Part shown: in pieces, positions 18,192 through 27,534 of the stretch
Numbering within the stretch: position 1 is the stretch's first letter
How the letters are laid out: every line of letters begins with the position of its first letter
Assembly (NCBI RefSeq): GCF_023028105.1
Contig: NZ_CP095491.1
Coordinates: forward strand, 2,480,001-2,544,000
Source of the DNA: Halosolutus gelatinilyticus
GTDB taxonomy: Archaea > Halobacteriota > Halobacteria > Halobacteriales > Natrialbaceae
Direction: 5' to 3'
Length of the DNA stretch: 64,000 nucleotides
Made by a program: the position numbers and the translations under genes
The notes under the pieces: model-generated
Database searches by the model: none
Seen by the model: only the letters and a program-made list of their open reading frames with translations
What the model was told of the DNA's origin: nothing

Positions 18192-19073
18192 CTAGAGCAG
18201 TCCCGTCTTCTGGAGTTTCATCAGGTCCTCGGTGTCGAGGGTTTCGCCTTCCTTGAACTTCTGATAGATCTCCTCGGCCTCCTCTTTGGCCGCTTCTTTC
18301 TTCTTGTCGCGTGCGGACTTGCGCTGTTCCTCTTCTTTCTTGTCCAGTTCGCGCAGGCGCTTCTGGACGCGCACGAAGTCCTCGTGGTGCTGGTCGGCGG
18401 CCTCCTGGGCCTCGACGAAGTTCTCGTGCATGTCGTCGGCCTCGTCGCGGATGTCGTCGGCCTCGCGGTAGGCCTCGATCATCTTGTTGTGGTGCTCCTG
18501 GGCCTGGTCCGCGAGCTCCGTCACCTTCTGGTGGTGTTTGGAGGCTTCCGATCGGACTTCCTCGGCTTCTTCGACGAGCGCCTCTAAGTCCTCATTCTGG
18601 TCGAGTTTCTGCTTGCGCTCCTCGTACTCCTCGCGCTTGGACTCGATCTTCTCGATGAGCTCCTTTTCCTCCTCGCTGGAGAGGACTTCGGTCTGCTGTT
18701 TGAACTCGAGCTGTTCGATCTCCTCCTCGAGTTCTTCGAGGTCCTTGCCCTCGTCGAGCTCCATGTCCGACTTGAGCTTCTCGACCTTGTCGAACAGCTC
18801 GTTGGCCTCGGCGTTGAGCTCGTTGCGCTGTTCCTTGTGTTCTTGGACCTGCTCGTTGAGCTCGTCGCGCTTCTCGCGGTGCTCTTGGGCCTCGTCGACC
18901 TTCTCGCGGGTCTTCGCGTTCAACTCGTCGCGTTTGGAAGCCCGCTCGGAAGCCATCTGGTTCAGCTCGTTTCGCCGGTCTCGCAGCTGACCGGCCATCT
19001 TGATGAGCTGTCCTTTCGATTTGTTCTCGAGGTCGTCCTCTGTCAGTTCGATGTTTTTCGATTCGTCTACCAT
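18192..19073 (-). CDS. Large archaeal coiled-coil protein (COG1340-like)
   Basis: A 293-residue protein almost entirely charged heptad repeats from about residue 15 to 265 (for example LRDRRNELNQMASERASKRD and further Glu/Lys/Arg-rich stretches), with the acidic C-terminal EGETLDTEDLMKLQKTGLL. It resembles COG1340 uncharacterised coiled-coil proteins, some of which were mis-annotated as phosphoserine phosphatase; no HAD motif exists here. It likely makes long dimeric or higher-order coiled coils. The TATA-like TTTAAAT about 230 bases upstream suggests a long leader or an internal promoter I did not find. Confidence 0.85.
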   Translation of the reverse strand: MVDESKNIELTEDDLENKSKGQLIKMAGQLRDRRNELNQMASERASKRDELNAKTREKVDEAQEHREKRDELNEQVQEHKEQRNELNAEANELFDKVEKLKSDMELDEGKDLEELEEEIEQLEFKQQTEVLSSEEEKELIEKIESKREEYEERKQKLDQNEDLEALVEEAEEVRSEASKHHQKVTELADQAQEHHNKMIEAYREADDIRDEADDMHENFVEAQEAADQHHEDFVRVQKRLRELDKKEEEQRKSARDKKKEAAKEEAEEIYQKFKEGETLDTEDLMKLQKTGLL

Positions 19074-19387
19074 GTGTTAGTCAAACCTCTGTGCCATACC
19101 CGCACCGGGAGGCGTCGAGCGGACGATAGCGTGGACGGTCGCCCACTAATCGGGCGATCGTCCGACGCGGTCCGGCTCGCCGTCGACAGCGATCGCTCAC
19201 GACCTGCGAAACCTCGGTGAATAAGATTTCCTGTCATCGATCGTCGAGCGATACGCGCCCCGGTGGCGTTCTGGTACTGCCACCTACTGTCGCCTGTAAT
19301 TTAAATGTACCGGTCCCGAAACCCGTGAAAACCGTTAGCAGGGCCGTCGTCTCCCCCGTGCCGGGGTGTACCAAGGGATTCGTATCC
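19074..19387. other. 314-bp promoter-containing intergenic region
   Basis: Between the divergent-to-minus starts of the coiled-coil gene and the 3' end of the GH2-like gene. It contains an AT-rich ATTTAAAT near 19300 and a CCTTATAAGG palindrome near 19385 at the 3' end of the GH2-like gene. It probably carries the coiled-coil gene promoter and the terminator of the GH2-like gene. No coding frame looks real. Confidence 0.45.
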
Positions 19388-21256
19388 TTATAAGGAGTAC
19401 CGGTTGTGGACCGTCCGATCGGCCAGCGATACTGCGAGATCGATTCGACCGGCGTCGATCGGAATCTGCGCCGTGCCGGCCGGCGCCGTCCCGAGCGGAT
19501 CGACGGTGACCGTCGTCTCGCCGTCCCTGTCGCCGGCGCGCCAGCCGACCGTGGCCTCCTGTGCGTCGACGGTGTCGTTACAGAGGGTGATGCCGACGAC
19601 GCCGCGCGTCGGCGGCGCGTCGAGGACGGCCTGAATCGGCTCGAACGACCGTTTGATCGCGTCGTAGGCGGACTTCGGATCGCCGTCGGCCGTCAGCACG
19701 CCCGGGCCGCCCCCGGAGCCCGGATCGCGGAGGGTCGCCGCGGCGAGGACCCCGCAGCCGCGACGGCGGAGCGCCTCGGCGACGGTTTTCAGCGTTCGTT
19801 CCTGGTAGTCGCGCGACTCAGCGGCGGTCGCGGCCCGCCGATCGAGCGCGGCCGGATCGAGGCCGGGAACCGCCGCCCGATCGACGTCGTCGTCGGTCAG
19901 GGACCCGGCGCCGAAACCGCCGACGATCGCGCCGAGCGCGGGGTACGTATCGAGGAGCCAGTCGACGTCCGCGGCCGCGAGGTACTGCCAGCCGGGAGCG
20001 AGGTGCGCGGCGTCGGCGCCGGTCCCCGGCGCGCCGGTCACGGCCACGACGGGGCGATCGTCCGGGAACGACGTGGCGACCTCCCTCGCGGCGCCGTCGT
20101 CGACGGCCGTTCGCCACGCGCGGTACCGCAGCGCGAGTTTCGACAGCAGTCCCTCGCCGAGCGGATCGGAGAACGGATCGACCGGCTGGTCCTGGGCGCC
20201 GTACATCGCGAGGCTCGGGTGGTGGCCGTACGCGTTCGCGATCGCCGTCGTAAGCGCCGTGGCGCGCTCGGCGTCGATATCGCTCCCGGTCGCGGGGAGG
20301 TCCTGCCAGACGAGCACGCCGGCCTCGTCGCAGGCCGCGTAAAAGCCGGGTGACGGCACGTGTGCGCGGGCGCGAACGATTGTCGCATTCGCGTCGACGG
20401 CTCGCTCGACGTCAGCCGTCGGATCGCCGCCGGGGAGTCGCGTGAATCCGCGCGCCAGGACGCGCTCGCCGTTGACCAGCAGTCCGTCCGCGTCGCGCTC
20501 GACGCGACAGAATCCCACGGTCTCCTCGCGGGTATCGTCGCCGAGTTTGGCGCGAACGGTGTAGCGGGGCTGGGGGCCGTAGCCGCGGGGCCACCACAGC
20601 GCCGGTTCGGGAACGTCGATCGACGTCGAGACCGCGACCCGCGCTCCCGCGTCGGCTCGGACGGGAACGCGCTCCATCGAGGCGCCGCCGCGGAACCCCT
20701 CGGGCCGCAGCGAGAGCGTGACCGCGTCGTCGATCGTCGCGCCGGCGTCGACCTCGACGGTGACGTCGATAGCGGCGGTCCCGTCGGTCAACCGCGGCGT
20801 CGCGTCGACGCGCCGAAGGAAGGTTCGGGGGCGGGATTCGACGTTGACCCCCCACCAGATGCCGGGCGTCGCCGTCTCGATCGGCACCTCGTCGGTTCCG
20901 TAGATGCCGGCAAGCGACGACGGCGGTTCGCAGACGACGACCAGCTCGTTCTCGGGTTCCGGATCGAATTCGAACCGCGCGGGGACGAAGTAGGGCTCGT
21001 GCTCGCCCAGCTCGGTCCCGTTAACCCACACTCGCGTTCGATCGTACGCCCCGCGGAGTTCGAGTAGCGCCCGCTCGGCGTCGCGTTCGCGCGGGTCCGG
21101 AACCGTCGTCCGGTAGGCGATCGACCGGTCGCCGTCGAACTCGTCGCCGAACGCGGCGGGCCGCCCGGGAACGGCGACCGGGCGCCACTCGTCGACCGCG
21201 GGCGGCCCGTCCGCGGCACCCGTCTCGACGATCCCACCAGTCCACCTGTGAGTCAT
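19388..21256 (-). CDS. Glycoside hydrolase family 2-like protein, probably inactive
   Basis: A 622-residue protein with GH2 architecture: an N-terminal jelly-roll (AYDRTRVWVNGTELGEHEPY) up to about residue 160, an immunoglobulin-like domain (residues 165-255), and a TIM-barrel region after FTRLPGGDPTADVERAVDAN. In active GH2 enzymes the acid/base Glu sits in a GNE-like motif after HPS and the nucleophile Glu in SEFG. Here the matching segments read HHPSLAMYGAQDQP and GAIVGGFGAGSL, so neither glutamate is present. I chose ATG 21256 over a far upstream start. It may bind sugars without cleaving them. Function is not established. Confidence 0.7.
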   Translation of the reverse strand: MTHRWTGGIVETGAADGPPAVDEWRPVAVPGRPAAFGDEFDGDRSIAYRTTVPDPRERDAERALLELRGAYDRTRVWVNGTELGEHEPYFVPARFEFDPEPENELVVVCEPPSSLAGIYGTDEVPIETATPGIWWGVNVESRPRTFLRRVDATPRLTDGTAAIDVTVEVDAGATIDDAVTLSLRPEGFRGGASMERVPVRADAGARVAVSTSIDVPEPALWWPRGYGPQPRYTVRAKLGDDTREETVGFCRVERDADGLLVNGERVLARGFTRLPGGDPTADVERAVDANATIVRARAHVPSPGFYAACDEAGVLVWQDLPATGSDIDAERATALTTAIANAYGHHPSLAMYGAQDQPVDPFSDPLGEGLLSKLALRYRAWRTAVDDGAAREVATSFPDDRPVVAVTGAPGTGADAAHLAPGWQYLAAADVDWLLDTYPALGAIVGGFGAGSLTDDDVDRAAVPGLDPAALDRRAATAAESRDYQERTLKTVAEALRRRGCGVLAAATLRDPGSGGGPGVLTADGDPKSAYDAIKRSFEPIQAVLDAPPTRGVVGITLCNDTVDAQEATVGWRAGDRDGETTVTVDPLGTAPAGTAQIPIDAGRIDLAVSLADRTVHNRYSL

Positions 21257-21397
21257 TATCGCGGTACAGTGAACCCAGGGCAAAAAGCTGTTCCGACGGT
21301 TCGGGCCCGTAAACGGTCCGACGGTCCGCACGGTGACGGCGACGGGATCCACGACGACCCGACGGCGGCCGCGAGAACGGCTGGCGGACGGCCGGAG

Positions 21398-22486
21398 CTA
21401 GAACAGATCCTCGAGTCGATCGTCGACGAGTTTCGCCGCCGGGTCGGACCCCGCCTCGTCTCGCCCCCGGTTTCGGTTCGCCTCCCGCGCTCGCTCCATG
21501 AACCGCTCGATCCGATCGGATCGCTCGGCCCCGCCCAGGAGGACGAGCGCGGCGAGCCGATCGCTCTCGAGCGGGAAGTCGCCACCCCGGACCTGCATGC
21601 TCTCGGTCTCGTCTTCGAGCCAGCGGCGCGCGCGTTCGACGCCCTTGCGGGGGGTTCGCTCGGGTTCGCCGGCGACGACGAGCAGCGCCGAGTCGGCCGC
21701 CGTCGCGTCGGGCAGGCTGGTTCCCGTCAGGAGCGCCTGACGGGCGACCGTCATCACCGTATTGATGTTCTCGGCGCTCTCCTCCGCGGCGACCGCGCTG
21801 GCGTAGCCGAGCGCTGCGACACCACCCGATCGGAGCGTGTTGATGACTTCGCTCGAATCGACCACGCTTTCTCCCACTCCCTCGACGGCCTCGCCCGAGG
21901 CGAACAGCAGCCCCACTCGCTGGGCGATCTTGCCGTTGATAGTCTCGAACGCGCCCTCGACGCTTTCACCCTGTTCGTGCCAGGCGTCGTTGTCGATCAG
22001 GAGCGTCGCGTCGGCCTCCCGGAAGAGCGTTTTGAGTGAGCGACCGGCGTTGGCCTGGTAGAGGGCGCCCTCGTTGCGCCCCGGCAGCACGCCGAGGGCG
22101 TAGACGGGGACGTCGTAGACCCGCTGGAGGTGGTGGACGAGCGCGGGCGCGCCGCCGCTGCCGGTGCCGCCGCCGAGCCCGGCGACCACGAAGATGGCCT
22201 CGGCCGCGGAGGTGACGCGCCCGTCGAGCGCGTCCATGACCTGCTGGACGTCCGACTGCATGATCTCGGCGCCGAGTTCGTTGTCGCCGCCGACGCCGTG
22301 GCCGTTGACGCGATCGGCGCCGATCAGGAGCGTCTCGGCGAACTCGACCGACTGGAGGTCCTGTTCGGCCGAGTTGATCGCGAGCGCCCCCTGAACGGCG
22401 TCGAATCCCATCTCCGCGTCGAAGCGCGCGAGTCGTTCGGTGATCTTCCCACCGGCCTGTCCTACACCAATCAGAGCGACTTTCAT
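21398..22486 (-). CDS. CetZ/FtsZ-family tubulin-like GTPase
   Basis: A 362-residue tubulin-superfamily protein. The GTP-binding G-box is GLGGGTGSGGAPALV near residue 105, preceded by MKVALIGVGQAGGKIT. A later SSEVINTLRSGGVAALGYA region and RARRWLEDET match the T7/C-terminal region of CetZ proteins. CetZs control haloarchaeal cell shape and motility. FtsZ would have a stricter GGGTGTG; here it is GGGTGSG. ATG 22486 lies where MKVALIGVG begins, replacing the upstream start at 22591 that adds 35 atypical residues. Confidence 0.88.
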   Translation of the reverse strand: MKVALIGVGQAGGKITERLARFDAEMGFDAVQGALAINSAEQDLQSVEFAETLLIGADRVNGHGVGGDNELGAEIMQSDVQQVMDALDGRVTSAAEAIFVVAGLGGGTGSGGAPALVHHLQRVYDVPVYALGVLPGRNEGALYQANAGRSLKTLFREADATLLIDNDAWHEQGESVEGAFETINGKIAQRVGLLFASGEAVEGVGESVVDSSEVINTLRSGGVAALGYASAVAAEESAENINTVMTVARQALLTGTSLPDATAADSALLVVAGEPERTPRKGVERARRWLEDETESMQVRGGDFPLESDRLAALVLLGGAERSDRIERFMERAREANRNRGRDEAGSDPAAKLVDDRLEDLF

Positions 22487-22623
22487 GGCAGCCAATACGT
22501 CGGCGTCGTGTTGAACGTTTGGGATTTCCGGATCGCGGCGCGGTCCCGGTCGAACCCGCCGGATCGATCGGCGGCGAGTCGACGATGACAATTCACTTGA
22601 CGGTGCCCGCTCTCAGTGCTCGT

Positions 22624-23049
22624 ATGTTCTACGACCAACGGACGACCGTCCCGGACTCGCCCGCGGACCTCCGGGCGGAGTACGACGACGACCTCCGATC
22701 GATCGTCGACGAGCGCGGGATCGACCCCGTCGCCGACGAGACGGGCGTCGATCGAGACCGGCTCGAGTCGCTGACCGACGGCGCGTCGCCCGCCCTCACG
22801 ATCGAAGAGGCCGCCGAGATCCAGGCGCTCGGGGAGGACGAACCCGATCCCGACGCGATCGTGACCATGGCCTGCGAGCACCTCCTGTTGGGAATGTCGA
22901 CCGCGGTACTCGACGTCGACACGCTCGAGAGCCGGGTCGACCTCGACGCGGAGGCAAAGGAGATCCAACAGAAGATCGAGCGGCGGGCGCCGATGACCTT
23001 CGACGAGTTCGTCCACATTCAGTACGTCATCGCGGACGGCGCGCCGTAG
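22624..23049 (+). CDS. DUF5791-like haloarchaeal protein
   Basis: A 141-residue acidic helical protein, MFYDQRTTVPDSPADLRAE at the start and KIERRAPMTFDEFVHIQYV at the end. I believe it matches the haloarchaeal DUF5791 family; function is unknown. The middle resembles an HTH-like segment (VADETGVDRDRLESLTDG, then LTIEEAAEIQALG), so it could be a compact DNA-binding protein. ATG 22624 lies 137 bases from the divergent cetZ start, so the two probably share a promoter region. Confidence 0.65.
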   Translation: MFYDQRTTVPDSPADLRAEYDDDLRSIVDERGIDPVADETGVDRDRLESLTDGASPALTIEEAAEIQALGEDEPDPDAIVTMACEHLLLGMSTAVLDVDTLESRVDLDAEAKEIQQKIERRAPMTFDEFVHIQYVIADGAP

Positions 23050-23112
23050 ACGGAGCGCCGGTCGGACCGATCGGTTCGCAGCCCGACGCGTCGGGCGTCG
23101 AGTTCCCGTACG

Positions 23113-23334
23113 CTACCGGTACACGTTCTCCTGGCGATCGCGATACTCCCTGAGCGCGATCCGCGCGCGGCGTCTCGAAATGAAGCCGAAGCCGACGGCC
23201 GGACACGTCTCGTCCGGACACTCCCACCGGAACGTCTCCGTCGACGGATCTCGCCGGATCCTCGTCTTCCGATCGCACCGTGGACAGTACCACCCCCATC
23301 GCACGTCGCTCGCATCGCGGTTCGATCGCGACAT
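23113..23334 (-). CDS. Small zinc-ribbon protein
   Basis: A 73-residue protein with a classical zinc ribbon: YCPRCDRKTRI in the first half and WECPDETCPAVGFGF in the second, giving four cysteines (CxxC and CxxxxC). The basic C-terminal tail FISRRRARIALREYRD is Arg-rich and could contact nucleic acid. ATG 23334 is used; the upstream GTG at 23346 is possible. It diverges from the SDR gene start by about 140 bases. Function unknown. Confidence 0.68.
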   Translation of the reverse strand: MSRSNRDASDVRWGWYCPRCDRKTRIRRDPSTETFRWECPDETCPAVGFGFISRRRARIALREYRDRQENVYR

Positions 23335-23476
23335 CGTTTCTGTCACGGGATTCGACCCTGCGGTTGAGTACCTTCTGATCGACGGCGGCGACCCCGCACG
23401 GGGGGCGGACGGAAGATCCGTCCGACGGCGGTTCCGGGAGCAGTGCGACTATGGCGCTCCGTCACCGAACGCCGGT

Positions 23477-24367
23477 ATGAACGTTGCAATTCTCGGCTGC
23501 GGCTACGTCGGGCTCGAACTCGGCCGCCAACTGGCCGATCGCGGCCACGAGGCGATCGGTGTCCGCCGATCGGCCGAGGGGCTCGACGCGATCGAGGCGG
23601 CGGGGTTCGAGGGGATTCGGGCCGACGTCACCGATCCCGACGACCTCGCGGCGGTTCCGGCCGTCGACGCGATCGTCTTCGCCGCCAGCAGCGGGGGCCG
23701 CGGCGCCGACGCCGCTCGCGAGGTGTACGTCGACGGACTGCGGACGGCGATCGAGACCTTCGGGAAGCGCGACGAGCCGCCGGAGCGACTGATCTACGCC
23801 TCCTCGACGGGCGTCCACGGCGACCACGGCGGCGCCCGGGTCGACGAGGGGACGCCGATCGATCCCACCACCGACAAGACCGCGGTGCTCGCCCAGGCCG
23901 AACGGATCGCCCTCGATCTCCCGCGGGAGTACGGGTTCGACGGCACCGTCGCCCGGTACGCGGGCCTCTACGGCCCCGATCGGTACCGCCTCGAGCGGTA
24001 CCTGGAGGGGCCGGTCACGGAGGGGTATCTCAACATGGTCCATCGGGACGACGCCGCGGGCGCGGTCCGGTACCTGCTCGAACGGAACCTCGCCCGCGGG
24101 GAGGTCGTTCAGGTCGTCGACGACGAACCGGTTTCGAAGTGGTCGTTCGCGGACTGGTTAGCCGACGAGTGTGAGCTGGAACAGCCGCCGAAACGGACCA
24201 AGGCGGAGCGACTCGAGGACGACGGCCTCTCGGAAGCCGCCCGCCGGCGGATCCTGACGAGCAAGCGCTGCTCCAACGAGAAGCTTCGGGATCTGGGCTA
24301 CGAGTTTGCCCACCCGACCTTCCGCGAGGGGTACCGCGCTGCGATCGCGGCCTACGGGGACGCGTGA
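23477..24367 (+). CDS. NAD-dependent epimerase/dehydratase, SDR family
   Basis: A 296-residue extended short-chain dehydrogenase. Rossmann motif is VAILGCGYVGLELGRQLADR; later motifs are VFAASSGGRG, YASSTGVHGDHGG and YGPDRYRLERYLEG. The usual YxxxK motif of classical SDRs is replaced or altered in this subgroup (catalytic-region pattern is not clear to me), so the reaction is uncertain. It could act on a nucleotide sugar or a related metabolite. ATG 23477 starts directly at the Rossmann strand. Confidence 0.8.
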   Translation: MNVAILGCGYVGLELGRQLADRGHEAIGVRRSAEGLDAIEAAGFEGIRADVTDPDDLAAVPAVDAIVFAASSGGRGADAAREVYVDGLRTAIETFGKRDEPPERLIYASSTGVHGDHGGARVDEGTPIDPTTDKTAVLAQAERIALDLPREYGFDGTVARYAGLYGPDRYRLERYLEGPVTEGYLNMVHRDDAAGAVRYLLERNLARGEVVQVVDDEPVSKWSFADWLADECELEQPPKRTKAERLEDDGLSEAARRRILTSKRCSNEKLRDLGYEFAHPTFREGYRAAIAAYGDA

Positions 24368-24535
24368 CGGTCGACCGGGAAGCGGACTCGACAGCCGACT
24401 GATCCGACCGCCGCCCGTCGCCGATCGGACCGTTTCCTGACGTTCGATCGGACCGTCATCTGCCGATCACAATCAGTTCGACCTGAACGTAACCGCATGG
24501 GGAAATTTCTTAGGGGTTCACTTTGATTGTCCGGT

Positions 24536-25723
24536 ATGGTTTCCCGGAGCGTCTCGTCAACTGCCGCCTCCGGGGCGGACGTACTGGCGATTGGACCCGC
24601 AATCGAGGCGGTGGAATCGCTGGAGCCGCTGGTTCTTTCGTTGCTGGTCCTCGTCGTCGTCGGCCTCGGCGTCGGCGGCTGGTGGGTCGTCCGGTGGTTT
24701 CGACGGCCGCCCGGTGTTCGGCTCCAGCGCGTCCTCGGGACCCACGACGACGTGGCGGTGTTGATGCACCCCAATCCCGACCCGGACGCCATGTCGTGTG
24801 CGATGGGCGTCGCCGCGATCGCCGACACGGTCGGGACCGAGACGACGCTGCAGTTTCCCGGCGAGATCCGCCACCAGGAGAACCGCGCGTTTCGGACCGT
24901 TCTCAATCTCGACACGGAACGCGTCGAATCGAGTTCGGACCTGGCGGCGGACGCGGTCGTGCTGGTGGATCACAACACGGCGCGAGGGTTTACGGGCGCC
25001 CAGACGATCGAACCGATCGCGGTGATCGACCACCACCCGGGTAACGGCGCCGGCACGGCGTTCACCGACGTCCGCACCGACTACGGCGCGGCGTCGTCGA
25101 TCATCGCCGAGTATCTGGACGAGATCGGGGCGACGATGGCCGCCGAGGACGAGAGCGAGCCGACGATCCCGCCGGAACTCGCGACCGGCCTGCTGTACGG
25201 CATCCAGTCGGACACGAACCACCTGACGAACGGCTGCTCACGCGCCGAGTTCGACGCCTGCGCGTTCCTCTACCCGGGGATCGACGAGGACCTACTCGAT
25301 CGGATCGCCAACCCGAAGGTCAGCGACGACGTGTTGCGGATCAAGGCGAGGGCGATCACCGAGAAGCGCATCGAGGGGCCGTTCGCCATCTGCGACGTCG
25401 GCGAGATCGGCAACGTCGACGCGATCCCGCAGGCCGCGGACGAACTCGTCCAACTGGAGGGCGTCACGGCGGTCGTCGTCTACGGCGAGAACGACGGCAC
25501 GCTCCACCTCTCGGGTCGATCGCGGGACGATCGGGTCCACATGGGCGAGACGCTTCGCCACGCCGTCAAGGACATCCCGATGGCCAACGCGGGGGGCCAC
25601 GCTCGCATGGGCGGCGGCCAGATCTCGGTCGATCACATGAAGGGGATCGGCCCGTCCGACGGGATCAGCAAGCCGGAGTTCGAGGATCGACTCTTCTCGG
25701 CGCTCGCGGGCGAACGATCCTGA
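24536..25723 (+). CDS. DHH-family phosphoesterase with N-terminal membrane anchor
   Basis: A 395-residue protein. Residues about 35-55 are one transmembrane segment (LVLSLLVLVVVGLGVGGWWV). The DHH domain has HPNPDPDAM (metal site), LVDHN, and IDHHPGN (the DHH motif), and the DHHA1 end has GGHARMGGGQI. This matches the RecJ/NrnA/GdpP superfamily, which cleaves small nucleotides or single-stranded nucleic acid; membrane anchoring favours a signalling nucleotide or nanoRNA role over RecJ replication repair. ATG 24536 follows a TTG in frame. All metal-binding residues I checked are present. Confidence 0.85.
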   Translation: MVSRSVSSTAASGADVLAIGPAIEAVESLEPLVLSLLVLVVVGLGVGGWWVVRWFRRPPGVRLQRVLGTHDDVAVLMHPNPDPDAMSCAMGVAAIADTVGTETTLQFPGEIRHQENRAFRTVLNLDTERVESSSDLAADAVVLVDHNTARGFTGAQTIEPIAVIDHHPGNGAGTAFTDVRTDYGAASSIIAEYLDEIGATMAAEDESEPTIPPELATGLLYGIQSDTNHLTNGCSRAEFDACAFLYPGIDEDLLDRIANPKVSDDVLRIKARAITEKRIEGPFAICDVGEIGNVDAIPQAADELVQLEGVTAVVVYGENDGTLHLSGRSRDDRVHMGETLRHAVKDIPMANAGGHARMGGGQISVDHMKGIGPSDGISKPEFEDRLFSALAGERS

Positions 25724-25769
25724 CGTCGTCCGAAGCGAACCGTCCCGCCGAAGTCGACGTCGGTGGACG

Positions 25770-26789
25770 CTACCCGGCACCCGCGAGTCGCGACTCCAGT
25801 GCGTCGAGAGCCGCCGTCTCGCCGGTCGCGACGAACGACGCGGCGCAGGCGTTCCCGAGCGCGAGCGCGTGCTCCCGCGGCCAGTCGCGAGCCAGCGCGC
25901 ACGCGAGCGCGCCAGAGAACCGGTCCCCCGCTCCCATCGTAAACATCGGATCGTCGATCTCGAGCATCTCGACCGCCGCCGTCCCCTCGCAGGTTGCCGC
26001 GATCGCCTCGTCGGCGCCGTGGGAGACGATCCCTGCGATCTCCAGTTCCGATCGCAGCGCGGCGGCGCGGCGTTCGGTGGGCATCTCAGAGGCGTCGACG
26101 ACGTTCGCGACCCTCCCGTACTCGTTCGGGTCTACGCTCAGGTAGACGTCCGCGGCGGCGTCCGCGCGGGTCAGCGCGCCGAGCAGCGTTTCGAGTTCGG
26201 CGTCCCCGACGAGTTCGATCGCGCCCGGATCGACGACGACCGGGAGATCGTCGGGACGGCGCTCCGCGAGCCGATCGAACACCCCCACGAGACCGCGATA
26301 GGACGCCCAGTTCGCACAGCAGAGCGCGTCCGCGTCGACGAGGCGATCCCACTCGACGGCGTCCCGCAGGTCGTCGACATCCCAGTCGGGCGCCTGCGTC
26401 GATCGGTCTGGAAAGAGCCGTTCCTCGCCGTCGAAGACGAACGCGTGAATTTCCGTGGGCGAGCCCATCGAGCGCGTCTCGAACGGGAGCGTCGCGAAGA
26501 CGGGGTGATCGAGGTGACCGACGAGGGCGGCGTCGTCGCCGAGCGCGTGGACTTGGCTCGCCGCGTTGACCGCCTGTCCGCCGGGTCGGACGTCGATCGG
26601 CTCGATCGGAACGGTGTCGCCGTCGCCCGACCGGAGGTACCGTGCCAGCGCCTCGGGGGTCTCGAATCGATCGCCGCCGGGTCCCGAGACCCGGTAGCAG
26701 CGATCGACGCTCCCGTCCGGGAGCGCGGCGACGCGCTTCGGCTCGTTGCGAAATGCCGTCAGTCGATCGCGGAGGGCCGCGTAGCTCAC
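25770..26789 (-). CDS. PfkB-family carbohydrate kinase
   Basis: A 339-residue sugar kinase with the ribokinase core: IDVRPGGQAVNAASQVHALG (N-terminal substrate motif), VVDPGAIELVG and the catalytic GAGDRFSGALACAL signature. It transfers phosphate from ATP to a sugar or nucleoside; substrate is not clear. The GTG at 26789 (VSYAALRD) is the most likely start because the 23 residues upstream are Arg-rich and unconserved. Gene ends 46 bases after the convergent DHH gene. Confidence 0.85.
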   Translation of the reverse strand: MSYAALRDRLTAFRNEPKRVAALPDGSVDRCYRVSGPGGDRFETPEALARYLRSGDGDTVPIEPIDVRPGGQAVNAASQVHALGDDAALVGHLDHPVFATLPFETRSMGSPTEIHAFVFDGEERLFPDRSTQAPDWDVDDLRDAVEWDRLVDADALCCANWASYRGLVGVFDRLAERRPDDLPVVVDPGAIELVGDAELETLLGALTRADAAADVYLSVDPNEYGRVANVVDASEMPTERRAAALRSELEIAGIVSHGADEAIAATCEGTAAVEMLEIDDPMFTMGAGDRFSGALACALARDWPREHALALGNACAASFVATGETAALDALESRLAGAG

Positions 26790-27160
26790 GACGAGTACCT
26801 GCCACGCTGACCGCCAAAAGCGGTGGGGCCTCGTGTTCCTTGCGGACCCGGCGCGCACGGCGATCCGGGACTACCGCGACGCGTCCGAGGGCTTGTTCAG
26901 CGGGCACCTTCCGCGAGTCCGGCGGCGCGACGGACGAGCGACGTCGATTGCGGCGCCGTGCTGATCGCGACAAGGATTCCCGAAGAAGCCGCACGGCGGT
27001 CCCGACGGGGAGCCCGTTCAGCGTCCGATCGCCGTCGTCCGATCGTCGCCGGGCGGAACGAGCCGCCCCGCCCACGTCGAGGCGGCCCTCGCGGCCGGAC
27101 GAGCCGACGCGGCCGACGCGAAGGCGGTCGCGACACCGATCGACTGACGTCCCGCTTCGC
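26790..27160. other. 371-bp GC-rich spacer, possible degraded coding remnant
   Basis: A plus-strand frame from about 26830 reads VFLADPARTAIRDYRDASE, is interrupted by TGA near 26957, and continues to a TGA near 27146 with PAHVEAALAAG. The codons look coding-like, yet the frame is broken and I cannot name a family. It may be a decayed gene fragment or only compositional bias. No promoter for a gene in this spacer was found. Confidence 0.3.
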
Positions 27161-27331
27161 TCACCGGATCTCCTTCCACCGCGCGTCGCAGTCCGGACAG
27201 ATTCGGAGCGTCTTGATCTCGTCCGGGTTGTTTTCGGTCTTCAGAGGCTTCTCGCACTCGCTACAGACGAGTCGATCGTACGTGTCCTTCTCGAGTTCGC
27301 CTTCGCGGAGCGCCTTCCGGACAGATTTCAT
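27161..27331 (-). CDS. 56-aa zinc-finger micro-protein (HVO_0758-like)
   Basis: A 56-residue protein MKSVRKALREGELEKDTY... with LVCSECEKPLKT and LRICPDCDARWKEI, giving two CxxC pairs. It matches the small haloarchaeal zinc-finger family named after HVO_0758. It likely binds one zinc ion and perhaps nucleic acid or protein; the family has no enzymatic domain. ATG at 27331 is clear and Arg/Lys-rich residues follow at once. Confidence 0.82.
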   Translation of the reverse strand: MKSVRKALREGELEKDTYDRLVCSECEKPLKTENNPDEIKTLRICPDCDARWKEIR

Positions 27332-27534
27332 GTTGCCGTCCTACGAAGGTGGGGGAGAAAAAGACCGGTGCTTTTTCGAGGGCTTCACCGGCCGGTCCGT
27401 GCGATCGATACCGATCGCTTTTGCTCGAAACGCCCGTGCGGGCGTGAAACGGCTACGTCGGATCCCCGGTTGACGATCGAGCGCGATTCGCCGGAGTCGT
27501 GGCCGTTTTACCGGTTCGGCCGAACACTCCACCG

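Noticed and set aside
16772-18256. A 494-residue plus-strand frame antisense to the ATP-grasp ligase
   Set aside because: No recognisable domain; ATP-grasp motifs on the minus strand are decisive.
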